DNA of 64,000 nucleotides from Anodontia alba (Eukaryota; Mollusca; Bivalvia; Lucinida; Lucinidae): contig OZ024825.1 of the NCBI GenBank assembly GCA_964016985.1, forward strand, positions 3,407,501 through 3,471,500. The letters run 5' to 3'. Every line of letters begins with the position of its first letter. Position 1 is the stretch's first letter. Positions 10,618-22,079 of this stretch are shown here, in pieces. The position numbers and the translations under genes are program-made. A model generated the notes under the pieces. That model made no database searches. It saw nothing but the letters and a program-made list of their open reading frames with translations, and was not told where the DNA came from.

Positions 10618-11819
10618 TACTCATTACTTATGTCCTTATATGTGTGCGGTTAATACGGGCGTTCTATGCCCGCACATGTATCATATGTATTTTATCTGCA
10701 CATGCAGAGACATTGCAAGGAATAAAAGAATGAAACATTCTTTTGTGTACTGCAACATTTCTGGCCCTTGTTCAGCTGTGTTTGAAAAAATAAAATACAT
10801 TGATCAACCCGGACCATAAGCCGTTGGCAGTGTTGCACATTAGATTACTTTGATGTATTTCTTGCTTCCTATAAATCGACGTGTTTAGAACCTATTTAGT
10901 ATTGCTTTTAATTACGTCTGTTTCCTTTGCCGAAGGATCCTTTATTAAATGATAGCAACGTGTAAAAGGGGCCTTTTGCTCTATAAGAACCGAGAAAGTC
11001 CAGGTCTGGCCTTCGCTTTCTACATATGCTATAAAGGCTTTTTTCGTTGCTTTGTGCATCCAATAACGATTTTCTAAATATAAACCTATAAAAAGGTTTA
11101 TTTGGACTATTAGTTTATTTCCATTGGTACCTGATATACTATAAAGATTACCATACAAGATACAAGATACGGGAAGTTTTATTTTACGTCGGATATGTAC
11201 AACAGATAACATTAGCTGACAGCAATTTTCCGACAAACATAATAACAGAAAGAGTGAAAAATCGACAAGTATAAAACACCAATTTTACAACAGCTGTAAA
11301 TAAGAGGATTTGAATACATTAAGAGTATACTGCATTTAAAAGATTAAGAAAACTGACCATATTGCTAGGTGTAGTTGAGCTCTGATGAAAAATAAAGAAA
11401 ATCAAACAAAATACAAAATTATATACCTAGGCAGCAATAGTCATCCTGAAGTAAATATATAATATAGGTTATCTGAGGATTGTTAAGAAGGCGTATTTGA
11501 TTATAATTCTGGGATCATCTCGCAGAAAACTTATTACGGTTTCTAATCGATAACTTCTATACTATCTGTGAATTAAGCACGTGGCCAAAAATGTACTTGT
11601 TTCCCTTGGTACTGTTATTGGCTACCTATACGATTTAGTAATAATAATTGTTTATGTAACAGTTTACACTGATTCCAATCAAAACATATTTTGACCATCT
11701 TTCTTTGTTTGGATAGCTGTACAGCAATTAAAAGTTGAACATCGTTTGAACTTACTGAAGTCAACTTTATATCCGCCGATAAATTTATTCACACACTCAC
11801 GAAATCAGTCAGACACTCC
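10618..11819. other. RIM intron, nothing recognised
   Basis: An open frame at 10892-11236 (-) shows no family resemblance or splice context that I can support. No further RIM exon was recognised. Confidence 0.35.
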
Positions 11820-12005
11820 CTCCTTCACTTGCTCGTTCGCTCGCTCTTTTCATTCATTGATTCATTCATTCCCTTCCTCCCTCCCTCGCTCGCTCGCTAG
11901 CTCGTTCGTCCGTCCATCCGTCCGTCCATCCGTCCGTCCGTCCGTTCGTTCGTTCGTTCGTTCGTTCATTCTTTCATTCATTCATTCATTCACTCAATCA
12001 CCCTC
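11820..12005. repeat. Tetranucleotide microsatellite (CATT/CGTC/CGTT)
   Basis: Successive blocks of TTCATTCA, CCCTCCCT, CGCTCGCT, CGTCCGTC, CGTTCGTT and TTCATTCA. The blocks suggest repeated mutation and slippage of one tetranucleotide array. The Ser/Arg/Val-Pro reading over it is an artefact. Confidence 0.95.
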
Positions 12006-12659
12006 ACTTTGTGTTGCAAATCATGCGATGAGGAAATAAATAATTAAATAAACAAACAAACTTTCGCATGATATTCACACAAGTTGCTGGTGTCAAGTAT
12101 ATGATCGCATATTTAGAATGTCTTAACGAACTATATACAGAACTTAGAAAAATTTTCGGCCATACTAATAGTTCGACGTTCGAATTAAAAGTACATGTAA
12201 GCAAAATTAGGCGTATATGGAAACTTCCCGTTCAGCTATATATGAATAAATTACATCATTATAATCAATGGAATACTAACTTTCTGCTCATACGTTATAA
12301 TAGATTCACATATGCTAATTTATGTATGTTTTTAGGTTCAAAAACGAAGATTCGCAAAATCTGAATACAATTCTATAAGAAAATTAGGACTAAAAGGAAG
12401 AATACTTTGGGCTCAGATGGAAGAAACTTCTCATTGACGTATTTCTGTGATTTTTTATACCAGATTAAAAAGCTTGGAATTCTCTTTCATCCTATACGTT
12501 ATAATTTAATGTCGGAAAATATATTAAATTAGGAAAGAAATTTATTTGTGTATTTCTATACATTTTCATATTAAACTGAGGACAGAATACAGGTAACTGC
12601 TTATCTCCGGAGCGCTCGGAGGTTATCGGAAAATCCCGTGACTATAAAGATTATTCTGC
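12006..12659. other. RIM intron, nothing recognised
   Basis: AT-rich intron DNA with no clear repeat or exon. Confidence 0.35.
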
Positions 12660-12830
12660 CCTATGATTTTTTTTTCTTATTTCTTCATAAAAAAAATATG
12701 TTGTGTGTACTCTTAAGAAACGTCTTGGCGTGGCAATTCTTCTAAGTACCCAGAACATATGTTTTAAGGAGAAGTGGAGAAAATTATCCCAGAATTATCA
12801 TCAAATACTCCTACATAAAAAGTCCTGAAA
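12660..12830. mobile_element. Family D foldback MITE, degenerate
   Basis: TTCTTATTTCTTCATAAAAA and TGTGTACTCTTAAGAAACGTC fold against TTCTTCTAAGTACCCAGAAC and a worn right arm. It resembles the intact family D copy at 22800-23060. Its right edge is about 20 nt from the donor of the RIM linker exon. Confidence 0.55.
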
Positions 12831-12849
12831 TCAATATCAGATAACACAC

Positions 12850-13053
12850 CTGTTCATCATCAATGTACATGTCGTCTTCGGGGTCGTCTTTTTCCGAGTG
12901 ACTGCTTCGGCGCCGTGATCGTCGATACGAAGACCTCCGAGTTATAACGGACTGGTTTCCGGAAAATATTTCTGATTCCTGTTCTCGTTCGTAGCCGTCC
13001 GCTTCGAAGCAAGTTAATTCTGTATTCGTTGCTGTTCCAGTGCCAAAGGAAGC
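12850..13053 (-). CDS. RIM: RIM, Ser/Arg-rich linker exon
   Basis: The exon is 204 bp (68 codons), phase 0 to phase 0. It is bounded by CTTTTAG and CAG|GTGTGT. The open frame reads ASFGTGTATNTELTCFEADG, continues through an Arg/Ser-rich stretch (RRSSYRRSRRRSSHSEKDD) and ends DDMYIDDEQ. No domain is visible. Low complexity, charge and probable phosphorylation sites fit the disordered linker between zinc finger and PDZ domain in RIM. The call rests on the open frame, good splice sites, phase match with the zinc-finger exon and position. A longer reading in another frame of the same strand is a shadow. Degenerate foldback DNA flanks the exon on both sides (12660-12830 and 13110-13200). Confidence 0.8.
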
Positions 13054-13109
13054 CTAAAAGACAAGACAATCATTTTTGCATAAAGGAAGCATAAACCCTG
13101 TCAAACCTG

Positions 13110-13205
13110 CAGACTTGCACAGAATCTATGCAAACAGTGAGGCTCCAAATGAGACGGCTCGTAAGCTCGTAACGAGCCGTCTCATCAGGCTCTACACTAG
13201 TTGCC
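13110..13205. repeat. Hairpin of family G type
   Basis: GCAAACAGTGAGGCTCC, then GATGAGACGGCTC pairs with GAGCCGTCTCATC and CTACACTAGTTGCC. The TTAA ends are not recognisable. It lies about 60 nt upstream of the RIM linker exon. Confidence 0.6.
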
Positions 13206-13800
13206 CATTTGTTTCTTGAATTTTAATTGACACCCCTTGTTTCAAAAGTGGATTTGTCGAAATTCAGCGCTTTTGATCAGGCCTTGTAAATTCGTCATAT
13301 TCATCAATGCGCGGGTACAAAAAGGGACCTTATTGTTTTCCGGGTTGTGGTTCTTCATATGTGCATGCACAGTCCTCTTTGGACTACATACATGCTTTTT
13401 TTGTTTGCCTGAAGGTCTCATCGACATGTCTGCGAATAGCAAAGGCTACGGCGAGACTGCCCTTATGCGCAGGCTCACCTGAGCCTTTGCTAGTCGCCTA
13501 TGTGATAAGTACGCTTTTCTCACGTGCCGGCTCCTATATACTACAGTATCCATGGCGTTAGCAAGTCAGTGTAATGTGTACTCCCGAGTTCTCCATAATA
13601 TATTGTGAAAACTAGGGTATGTGGTTGCCTACATTAATACGGAAATTTTTCAAAATTCTATATATACAACTATGTCTTAATGCCCTTAAAAACCAAAATT
13701 TTCCGCGTTTCAGATATCATATGGTAAAAACCTGCCATGGCTTATATATAGTCATGGATGGTGGGATATCAAGGTCAACATTTCCGTACTTCTGAGAGTA

Positions 13801-13966
13801 CATTTCGAAAATACGCCAATTCAAAAATATTGAAAATTTCACCACCATAAACTGAAAGTCTTCAGGTAAAAATTTTGATATTTTTCATATTTCTGCTCAA
13901 AACATAGATTGTGGGTACTCGTTAGAACAGCCTCGGCGAGGCTGTTCTAACGAGTACCACAATCTA
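13801..13966. mobile_element. Family B MITE, half copy
   Basis: The left half and full central hairpin are present; the right end has been replaced by a family J arm at 13967. The stem reads AACAGCCTCG and CGAGGCTGTT, a paired change on both arms relative to the usual AACCGCC/GGCGGTT. Confidence 0.8.
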
Positions 13967-14040
13967 TTCTTTCCTTTTAGAGCAGACACGTCTCAGAAGG
14001 AGAAGCAAATTCTTTCCTTACAGAGAAGCCACCTGCCGGA
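13967..14040. repeat. Family J MITE fragment
   Basis: TTCTTTCCTTTTAGAGCAGA is the right arm of family J (compare 28560-28660), fused directly to the broken family B copy. Confidence 0.6.
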
Positions 14041-14388
14041 AGATAGGTGAATGCATTCTAGTTAGATATCTCCAGCTAGCTTTATAATCAATTCAAATAA
14101 ACTTAAAGAAAAAGAAAGTTACCTGTTTATGTCAGACTTTATATACACCTTAATGTACTTCCGTTAGTATGGACACATATGACTAAGAAACCAAGTTTGT
14201 TTTCCTTTCTCAAGTCTACAGTACTGTCCCAAAGTAGCGTTGTCCTAACAGCGCATGTTTCATTATACATACAATATATCACTTGTACAAATTTTAAAAG
14301 GAGAACAGATTGCGTACTGCGAGACTAGGCAGTAGGTAGCGAAATAAAATCCCCCCTAATGGTCGAATTCGCAACCCCCGTTAGATTA

Positions 14389-14639
14389 GGCGCAAAAAAA
14401 TAGCTGTGTTTCCACTAACATGCTGAAAAAAATTGGTCGGTAGGAAGGAAAAACTTTTTTTTTATTTTTCTATTTTTTTCTCCAGAAAAGAACAGGATCG
14501 GGCCTGTAATTTTATGAGAATGCAGGTATTTCGTTAAGGGTTTTTTTTATTTTGCATTTTTACTGATAAAAAATAGCAGAGTCGGGTGTTTGAAACAGGG
14601 TCGGTCGGGTTAGTAGAAACACAGCTATTTTTTTACGCC
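14389..14639. mobile_element. TTA-flanked MITE (Harbinger-like)
   Basis: Flanked by TTA on both sides (14386-14388, 14640-14642). Terminal inverted repeats are GGCGCAAAAAAATAGCTGTG and its near-complement ending ACAGCTATTTTTTTACGCC, extended by CACTAAC/GTTAGTAG. A 3-bp TTA target and GGC-type ends fit PIF/Harbinger derivatives. It is 251 bp, non-coding, and the only copy in the window. Confidence 0.8.
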
Positions 14640-14642
14640 TTA

Positions 14643-15490
14643 GGGAGGCACACATTTCGTCTGAGAGAAACAGCAAAAGTGTCCATGGTTTCACGCAAAA
14701 GAGCAAATTAACAGTTTTTGTTCTTACACACTCTACGCAAGGGAAAAGACACATAAATAGTACCATCAAGATTCATTATGTTCCCACTGGACCAGTTCAT
14801 CAGGTAGTCGACCGACAAACCCATAAGTGAATATCCTTACAGCACAGTGTAGCATGGTTAAACCGTTGAGGCTGTAGAGTTCATGTATGTCATGGTATGT
14901 CAAGCTGTACGTGATGTAATTCATGTCTATATATACGCTTCCATGTGAGAAAATGTGCTGCTCGACAGATATTCATAGCGGTGATCAGATCTGCATGCCC
15001 ATCCGCACAGTGTGATCCGAGTGTTCGCTAGCTGGGCTATCTTTCGATTGCCAAGTGTCCAAGAAGTCTTCGGGCGGGCAGCGAAGACTGATCAGTCTGC
15101 TCCGATGCACAAGCTGATCATAATCTTGCCTGTGCGCATGTGTCATAATTTACATTTTCGCACATTCCGACTCATATTTAAATGCGCCGCACCAAGAGAA
15201 CACGTACATTATTGTAGAGTCGATATATGACAACGGATCAATATGCGCAAACCGCACGCTTTTATTACCGTCGCGACGAGTCGGCATGAGATTCTATTAA
15301 ATAAATTGGTGTGCAATGTGGTCAGAATGCGCGAATACTTGGAATTATTAATATCTATAACATTCGACAATGAGATAAGGCGTGTTGCTGAGCCAGCGCA
15401 ACAGTACATCAACGTAAATAGTCTCAAGATGTCGCCCTATCAATGTCGCCACCTGGTGCATAATCTACAATGTACGTTGACGAGTATATT
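14643..15490. other. RIM intron, worn hairpin sequence only
   Basis: No gene. Around 15030-15150 there is worn family L-like sequence (GGGCAGCGAAGACTGATCAG). Nothing else was recognised. Confidence 0.35.
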
Positions 15491-15494
15491 TTAA

Positions 15495-15699
15495 CCCTTC
15501 TCTTGCTGAGCACGACATGCCATGTTTTAGCAAACAGTGTAGATCCAGATCATTTGGCTTCTGAAGAAGCCAACTGATCTGGATCTGCACTGTTTGTCAT
15601 TTAATATGTGAATTTCTATCAAAATCCCAGATCAAGTAATCTGATTGGCTGGAAATTAGAAGTGGGTATGGTATCTTAATTTATTTAGCATGAGAAGGG
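15495..15699. mobile_element. TTAA MITE (family G), intact
   Basis: TTAA on both sides; ends CCCTTCTCTTGCTGAGCA and TTTAGCATGAGAAGGG. The hairpin centre is CAAACAGTGTAGATCCAGAT, then TTGGCTTC paired with GAAGCCAA and the complement. It is 205 bp and piggyBac-like by target and CCCT ends. The copy at 26817 is closely similar. Confidence 0.85.
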
Positions 15700-16010
15700 T
15701 TAAAACGAAGTCCGGAAAAACGTATTCTGTACATGCGAAACCGAAGAGTCAAATCAGCTTGCGCATAGGCCTAAACTAATCATATATATCTGTATCATTC
15801 AACATTTCCGTCAGAATATATGGGGAGTTCCTTATCAGACAAGCTGTTTGAGGATGTCTTTGCTTTTCGAGGTAAGAGTGAGGTTCTGTTTATTCTCGTT
15901 TCTCGTATGACGGGAGGGATTTTAGTCAATATTTTATATTGACGTTTTACGGCTTTTTGTAACTTGTTGACATTCCAATGTACAGTGGTGTGTCAGAGAC
16001 TAAATATTTA

Positions 16011-16367
16011 CAGTCAAACTTCAATGGCTCGAACATCTTTGGGACCACGGAAAAAATGTTCTTGACATGGGTAGTTCGGGCCACTGAGGGTTAATCATAG
16101 CGCAAGGTAAGAAGACATATAATGATAATTTAGGGATGAGTTTTCGAGCCTCTACACATAGCGGTATGTTGTGCTTACTCGTTAGAATCGCCTCGTGGGG
16201 CAATTCTTATGATAACATACAACATAAATGTTCATGATCGAATAAGAAAAATTTACTGAAATGTCCATAATATGTTTTCTTGAGCTATCGGAATGATTAA
16301 TTTCCTGGTGACACAAAAACGAGTTCGAATCAGCCACGCTAAAAGAGCCATCGGTGTTCGAGTCATT
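16011..16367. mobile_element. Family C MITE, pogo/Tigger-like ends
   Basis: TA, then CAGTCAAACTTCAATGGCTC; the right end CGGTGTTCGAGTCAT runs into the tandem array that follows. The centre holds ACTCGTTAGAATCGCCTCG with a worn complement. The last CAGT bases are missing on the right. Confidence 0.65.
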
Positions 16368-18790
16368 TGGCCTTTCGGTTCAAGAGAAGAAAACAGTTCA
16401 ATATAGATTTTCATGATGGCGGCCATCTTGGATTTCCGATCAGAATGATTTTAGCTACTTTTGATATACAAGTCACCTTGACACTTTCAACGGAATTTCG
16501 AGTCAATTGGCGTTTTGGTTCAGGATAAAAGGTTTAAAAAAGATTTTCAGTATGGCTGTTAGGGCGACCATCCTGCTTTTTCGATCAGAAAAAAATTAGC
16601 TATTTTAATGTACAAGCCACCCTGATACTTCCTATCAAGTTTGGAGTCAACTGGCCTTACTATTCAGAACAAGTTCAAAATAGATTTTCAAGCTGGCGAC
16701 TCTGGCGGCTATCTCGGATTTCTGGTGAGAACGATTTAGGTTATGTTTATCTCCAAGTCACCCCGATGCTTTATATGAAATTTCAAGTCATTTGGTCTTT
16801 CGTTTTCCGATTTTCGACTGGAACGATTTTAGATATATATTTTTTAATTTAGAAGTGACCCCGATGCTCCCTACCGGGTTTCAAATCAATTGGCCTACCG
16901 GTTCAGGAGAAGAAGCAAAAAATAGATTTTCAAGATGGCGGCCATGGCGGCCATCTTGGATTTCCGATCGGAACGATTTTAGCTGGTTTTGATGTACAAG
17001 TAACCCCGATGCTTCCTACCAAGTTTCAATTGAATTGGCCTTTCAGTTCAGGATAAGAAACGAAAAATAGATTTTCAAGATGGCGGCCATAGCAGCCATC
17101 CTTGATTTCCGTTCGGAACGATTTTAGTTATTTTTTGACCTACAAGTTACCTTGATGCTTCAAACCAAAGTTCAAGTCAATTAGATTTTTTGTCCCGGAG
17201 TAGAAGTGAAAAACAAATTTTTAAGATGGCGGCCATGGCGGCCATTTTGGATTTCGATAAGAACAATTTTAGCTCTTTTTGACCTACAAAAAAGGTAAGA
17301 GAAAAGTACAGTGAGTTCCACAATCACAAACGGCAGCTTTTCCCAGACACCAAGAAGAAGAGGAAACTGACAAATCCAAACAAGCACAAATCGAACAAAT
17401 GTACGAAAAGCACTAAGATTAGCTCTCTCCTCTCCAAGCGAGGTTATCGCAATGCTAGAAGGACTGAAAAACACAAGAACCAAATGACATAAGGTAAGGC
17501 ATAAAACAAATCGCCTCGTAGAATAAACCACAAAGCACCAAAGAGTAAGACTAACACCGGGACCACCGCCTTAGAACGGTCAGAAAAGTAAACACCGAGG
17601 GGGGGGGGGGGGGGGAGGGGGGGAGGGGGGTGTTTACAAGTCACTTAAATGCTTCCTACCAAATTTCGAGTCAATTGGCATTTCGGTTCAGGAGGAAAAG
17701 CGAAAAAATACTTTCAAAATAGCCGCCACGGTGGCCATATTGGATTTCCAATCGTAACGAATTTAGCTATTTTTTATCTAAAAATCACCCCGATGCTTCC
17801 TACAGAGTTTCAAGTCAATAGGCTTTTTAGTTCAGGACAAAAAACGAAAAAAAAAAAAAAAAAAGAAGAGTTTCAAGGCGACCATAGCGGCCATCTTGGA
17901 TTTCCGATCAGAACGATTTTAGCTTTTTTTGATCTACAAGTAACCCGGATACTTCTTACCGAGTTTCAAGTCAATTGGCCTTTTGGTTCAGGAGAAAAAG
18001 CAAAAATAGATTTTCAAGATGGCGGCCACGTGACGGCCATATTGGACTTCCGATCAAAACGTTTTTAGCTTTTTTAATCTACAAGTCACCCTGATGCTTC
18101 CTACCAAGTTTCGGGTTAGTTGGCCTTCCGGTTGAGGAGTAGAAATGAAAAATAGATTTTCAAGATGGGAGCCACGGCGGCCATCTTGGACTTCCGATGG
18201 AAATGATTTAAGCTATGTTTGATCTACAAGTCACCCCAATGTTTCCTACCAAGTTTCATTTCAACTGACCTTTCAGTTCAGTAGAAGAAGCGAAAAATAT
18301 ATTTTCAAGATGGCCGCCACACCATATTGGATTTCCGATCGGAACGATATTAAATATGTTTGATCTACAAGTCACCCCGATGCTTCCTACCAAGTTTCAT
18401 CAGTTGGCCTTTCGGTTCAGGAGAAGAAGCGAAAAATAGATTTTCAAGATGGCCACCACGGAGGCCATAATTGATTTCCGATCGAAACGAGTGTAGCTAT
18501 TTTTGATTTACAAGTCACCCCGATGCGTCCTGCCAAGTTTCAAGTCAGTTGACTTCCCGGTTCAGGAGACGAAGCGAAAAATATATTTTCAAGATGGCGG
18601 CCATAGCGACCATCTTTGATTTCCGATCGAAACGAAATTAGCTATGTTTGATCTACAAGTCGAGTTTCGAGTTAATTGGCCAAAGGGTGAAGGAGGAGTA
18701 AGCTTTTAAATCAAACGACGGACGACGCTCGACGGACGACACACGACGGACGACAGACATTGACCGATCCGTATAGCTGAGGTGAGGTAA
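16368..18790. repeat. Tandem array, about 143-bp units
   Basis: About 14 diverged units, each with AAGATGGCGGCCATxGCGGC, CATCTTGGATTTCCGATC, ACAAGTCACCCCGATGCTTC and CAAGTCAATTGGCCTTTC. The array ends in an ACGG-type microsatellite (GACGGACGACGCTCGACGGA...) and a short tail with ATCCGTATAGCTGAGG. Core tandem repeats followed by (ACGG)n and a short tail is the layout of bivalve pearl elements, non-autonomous Helentrons. A family A copy interrupts it at 17290-17634. Confidence 0.8.
17290..17634 (-). mobile_element. Family A copy in the tandem array, with TSD
   Basis: The insertion splits a repeat unit between GACCTACAA and TACAAGTCAC. TACAA is present on both sides (17285-17289, 17635-17639), a clear 5-bp target duplication. 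Its 5' end carries an expanded G run (17598-17630). Confidence 0.9.
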
Positions 18791-18957
18791 GAAAGGGGGG
18801 TCTGGTTAGTTTTTATTATAATTTTTATAGAAAGTCCTGTATTTATAGCTCACGATGTAGACCCTGATCAGGCGCCGCTTTCTGTGCCATCTGATCTGGG
18901 TCTACACTGTTTACCAATGTCTCATTTATGGGCTGCTAGGCATAAATGGGTTAAGCA
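18791..18957. repeat. TTAA-type MITE, truncated
   Basis: Hairpin GTAGACCCTGATCAGGCGCC against CTGATCTGGGTCTACACTGT, followed by a right end CATAAATGGG and TTAA. The left end is lost. It belongs to the CCCATT-ended subgroup of family G. Confidence 0.6.
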
Positions 18958-19258
18958 TAACAGAAGCTCATCCCACGCATCAATTCAGTCGGATTTGCTT
19001 GAAAACATTTAGGCCACTGACAAATTATTTTCAGCAAGCAATTATCTTTTGTATCTGTGTAAAATTTCTTAAAATTGTGGCGCATATTGGAATGTAAACA
19101 TTTTCTTCACGGAGTTTTAATGACTGTCGTTTCGCAACTTGCTTTTGGAAATTTCATAAAGTTTGAACAAGATGGTATTTCAAACCTATCCCATGAGCAC
19201 TCTATCAATTGCTACAGTTTTATAGGCAAGTTTTTTTGCAAGGGAAATTATTTTAAAT

Positions 19259-19537
19259 CATCACGAAACACGCCTATATAATTTTGACCCCCTTAAACCC
19301 TACTTTTATACAGTAAAACTGGGGTTTACAGGGGTATACTTTAATTTTCTTATTCCTGCTCAAAACAAAATAGATTGTGGGTACCTGTTAGAACCGCCAT
19401 GCCGAGACGGTTTTAACAAGTACCACAATTCATGTTTTAAGTAGAAATACGAAAACTACGAGTAAATTCATCTGAAAGTTCTCATTTATTTGATGGTAAA
19501 ATTCTCGATATTTTTTAATTTGCGTGTTTTCGTAATG
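19259..19537. mobile_element. Family B foldback MITE
   Basis: Ends CATCACGAAACACGCC and TGCGTGTTTTCGTAATG. The central stem TTAGAACCGCCATGCCGAGA shows several unpaired changes, so this copy is relatively old. Confidence 0.85.
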
Positions 19538-20200
19538 TGAAACAAAAGAATCAAAACACAACATGCGTTACACAGAAAGTTACGAGATAAGTATTTTACA
19601 TTAAATCAAAGTAAAAATTTACAAAAACAGAGGTACAGATACCCAGTAAATGCCAAAATCTCCAAGCATAGCCACTCCGAGGCACCATAAATGAGAGATG
19701 AGGAACAAACCATGACAAAACAAATGCCACAGAGGTACACCTTTTGACTCAAGTACCAGGCCAGAACTGACGCACTGGGCTACATCGACAGTACAGTGGG
19801 CTGTTTATAATAGGTTAATAATCAGATTAGGAGGTTTGCTCCTGTTATAATATACGCAACGCACGAAAAGCGTCCTTATGTAATTTGTGGACAACGCAGG
19901 CCCTGATCAGCCTGCGCATAAGCGCAGGCTGATCTGGGCCTCCGTTGTCCGCTTACAGAATCAATAGGTACTGTAGTATATGTTGACAAACAGAAAATGC
20001 CTAGTCTAAACTGCAAAGATGCGCACGCTGATGCGGACCTACGCTGTCTTCAAATTCCAAAAGGGCCATTTTCATGCGTTGAACATCAATTTATTATTTC
20101 TTCCTGGTTGTTTCCTGGAATCCATATAAACACCTGAATTTATAAAACTGCACTGAAAACTTTATTAGCACTGTCTGAACAAATTTAACAGACGGACAAT
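19538..20200. other. Intron with one strong hairpin
   Basis: No gene. At 19885-19955, ACAACGCAGGCCCTGATCAG and CCTGCGCATAAGCGCAGG form a near-perfect foldback with CTGATCTGGGCCTCCGTTGT. The stretch 19640-19800 may be SINE-derived, but no polymerase III boxes are convincing. Confidence 0.5.
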
Positions 20201-20389
20201 TCATGATGTTATTATAATTTTTCCAGAATATAGGGTTTGATACTTCATGGGAGACAATTTGCACAGCAGCTCAGACTAAGTTTCCTGGGAAATGAAGAAA
20301 AATAGCTCAAAATGTGGATACGTAGATTTCTACCCAGCATGATAAACGTAAAAGTCGATTGTATTGGCCACGCCATGCTAAACGTGTCT

Positions 20390-20475
20390 TCGGGCATACG
20401 CGGACAGGGAAGGCCCAGATTAGCCTGCGCGCATGCGCGCAGGCTAATCTAGGCTTTCACTGTTCGCTAAAAGAA
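20390..20475. repeat. Near-perfect hairpin
   Basis: GGCCCAGATTAGCCTGCGCG pairs with CGCGCAGGCTAATCTAGGC around the central palindrome GCGCATGCGC. It is related to the 19885 hairpin. Confidence 0.75.
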
Positions 20476-20737
20476 TCATTTGATACTACAGAATGTATTA
20501 CAGGAGAGCAAAGGCCTGGAAAATAATGTGCGCATACGAAGGATAATCTGAATCTGCGCATTTTGCGCATGTTTGAAGGTCCTTTTTCGCTCGACACGGC
20601 CCATATAATCAACCCTCAGTTAATAACTTCATTAACTTCCGCAAGCTGCTTCCCTGTTTCAAGTAATGAAAGCTGACCCGGTGCTGACATAATTAAACAG
20701 TCGGAAGATTGTGACATTTGTTTCTACCTTTTTCGAA

Positions 20738-20950
20738 CTAACTTCTACCATTCTCTGGGCTGATTCATCAGACCACAAATTGATGATTTTGGCTTATTTT
20801 CCCCAGAAAACAGGTTTTGACATTTCATGCAAATCGTCTCCATTGGAGACACTTTGCATGAAATGCCAAAGCCTAGATTCTGGAAAAAAACAGAAAAATA
20901 TTTCAAAATGTCGCCTGCTAAAATATTCACCCAGCACGCAATATGTAAGA
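20738..20950. mobile_element. TTAA-type MITE, ATGCAAAT-hairpin subgroup
   Basis: The centre TTTCATGCAAATCGTCTCC|ATTGGAGAC...TTGCATGAAA is flanked by AACAGGTTTTGACA and its complement and by CAGACCACAAATTGATG/TTCAAAATGTCGCCTG. The same module is at 29923-30135 and worn at 62186-62386 and 20215-20345. Its own TTAA ends are eroded. Confidence 0.65.
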
Positions 20951-21340
20951 AGATGGTTGCATATTCAAATCTTCGGTAAAAGTTACGGTAGAGATTAGGT
21001 AATAATGTCAACGAAATGTCAAGCCCTATTTGTGCATGATTAGAAAAGGTGTACAGAATTTCATTGAATGATTTCGAGTTTAACGCATACAACAAACACA
21101 AAGTGTCGCCGCTGTATCCCTCTTTTGAAACAGTTGTTGATGCATGTGTGAAGAGCGGTGATTCTATCGATCAGTGTACGTCGTAAGTTCACAAAGTCCG
21201 ATCACAACCTATATGTTTTCTATTAGTTTAACAGACCGCAACTCTACAAGCCACAACGTTAGGAAAATTACATTCGCGCAGTCTGATCAGATTCTTCACT
21301 GGGCGCATTTTTGGTAGCCAAAGTTGCAAAGTTTTTTTCG

Positions 21341-21897
21341 CATCACGAGAACAAGCCTGTACAGTTTTTACCCTATTAAACCCTACTTTTTTACAGTAAA
21401 ACTGGGGTTTACAGGGGTATACCATTACGAAAACACGCCTATTCAAATATATAGAAAATTTCACCTCAAAAAACTAAAAAAATTCAGATAAAAAAGTCTG
21501 ATATTTTTCGTATTTCTGCTAAAAAAATAGAGTGTGGGTACTCGTTAGAACCGCCTCGATGAGGCGGTTCTAACGAGTACCCACAATCTATGTTATTGGG
21601 CAAAAATAAGAAAAATAATGTATACCCCTGTAAACCCCAGTTTTACTATATAAAAGTGGGGTTTAAGGGGGTCAAAATTATATAGGCATGTTTTCGTGAT
21701 ACATTATTTTTCTTTTTTCTGCTAAAAAATAGATCGCGGGTACTCGTTAGAACCGCCTCGCCGAGGCGTTTCTAACATGTACCCACAATCTTTGTTTTGA
21801 GCAGAAATCTGAAAACTACCAGAATATTTCATCTGAAAGTTTTCATTTTTTGGTGGTAAAATTCTCGACATATTTGAGTAGGCGTGTTTTCGAAATG
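21341..21897. mobile_element. Family B MITE (outer, interrupted)
   Basis: Left part 21341-21422 and right part 21701-21897 join to a complete family B element with ends CATCACGAGAAC and GTGTTTTCGAAATG. A second, opposite-orientation family B copy is inserted between them. Confidence 0.9.
21423..21700. mobile_element. Family B MITE (inner, complete)
   Basis: Complete copy CATTACGAAAACACGCC...GGCATGTTTTCGTGAT inserted in the outer copy's GTATACATTATT. AC (or TAC/ATAC, overlapping the element end) is found on both sides, so any target duplication is 2-4 bp. The central stem pairs perfectly over about 50 bp (CCGCCTCGATGAGGCGG). Confidence 0.9.
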
Positions 21898-22079
21898 ATG
21901 CGGACAACGAAGACTGATCAGACTGCGTTATCTCACGCTGTAGCTCACATTTTAGTGCACACCAAAATCCCTGTTCTCCCTGTGTACACTTTTCTGATCG
22001 GGCCATGACTGTTCGCTCATGTCCGATTTTGTGTCATGAGGCGGTAGCGCATAGTTTTGCTGTTCGCTTAAGCCCTCCT

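Noticed and set aside
10892..11236. 114-codon minus-strand frame as a missing RIM exon
   Set aside because: No resemblance to RIM, no convincing acceptor/donor pair in the required phase, ordinary intron composition.
11746..12039. Ser/Arg/Val-Pro repeat protein
   Set aside because: Translation of a tetranucleotide microsatellite.
12860..13069. 69-codon frame overlapping the RIM linker exon
   Set aside because: A different frame of the same strand; the frame bounded by splice sites and in phase with the zinc-finger exon is the supported one.
19640..19800. Another tRNA-derived SINE
   Set aside because: Neither an A box nor a B box matches well enough.
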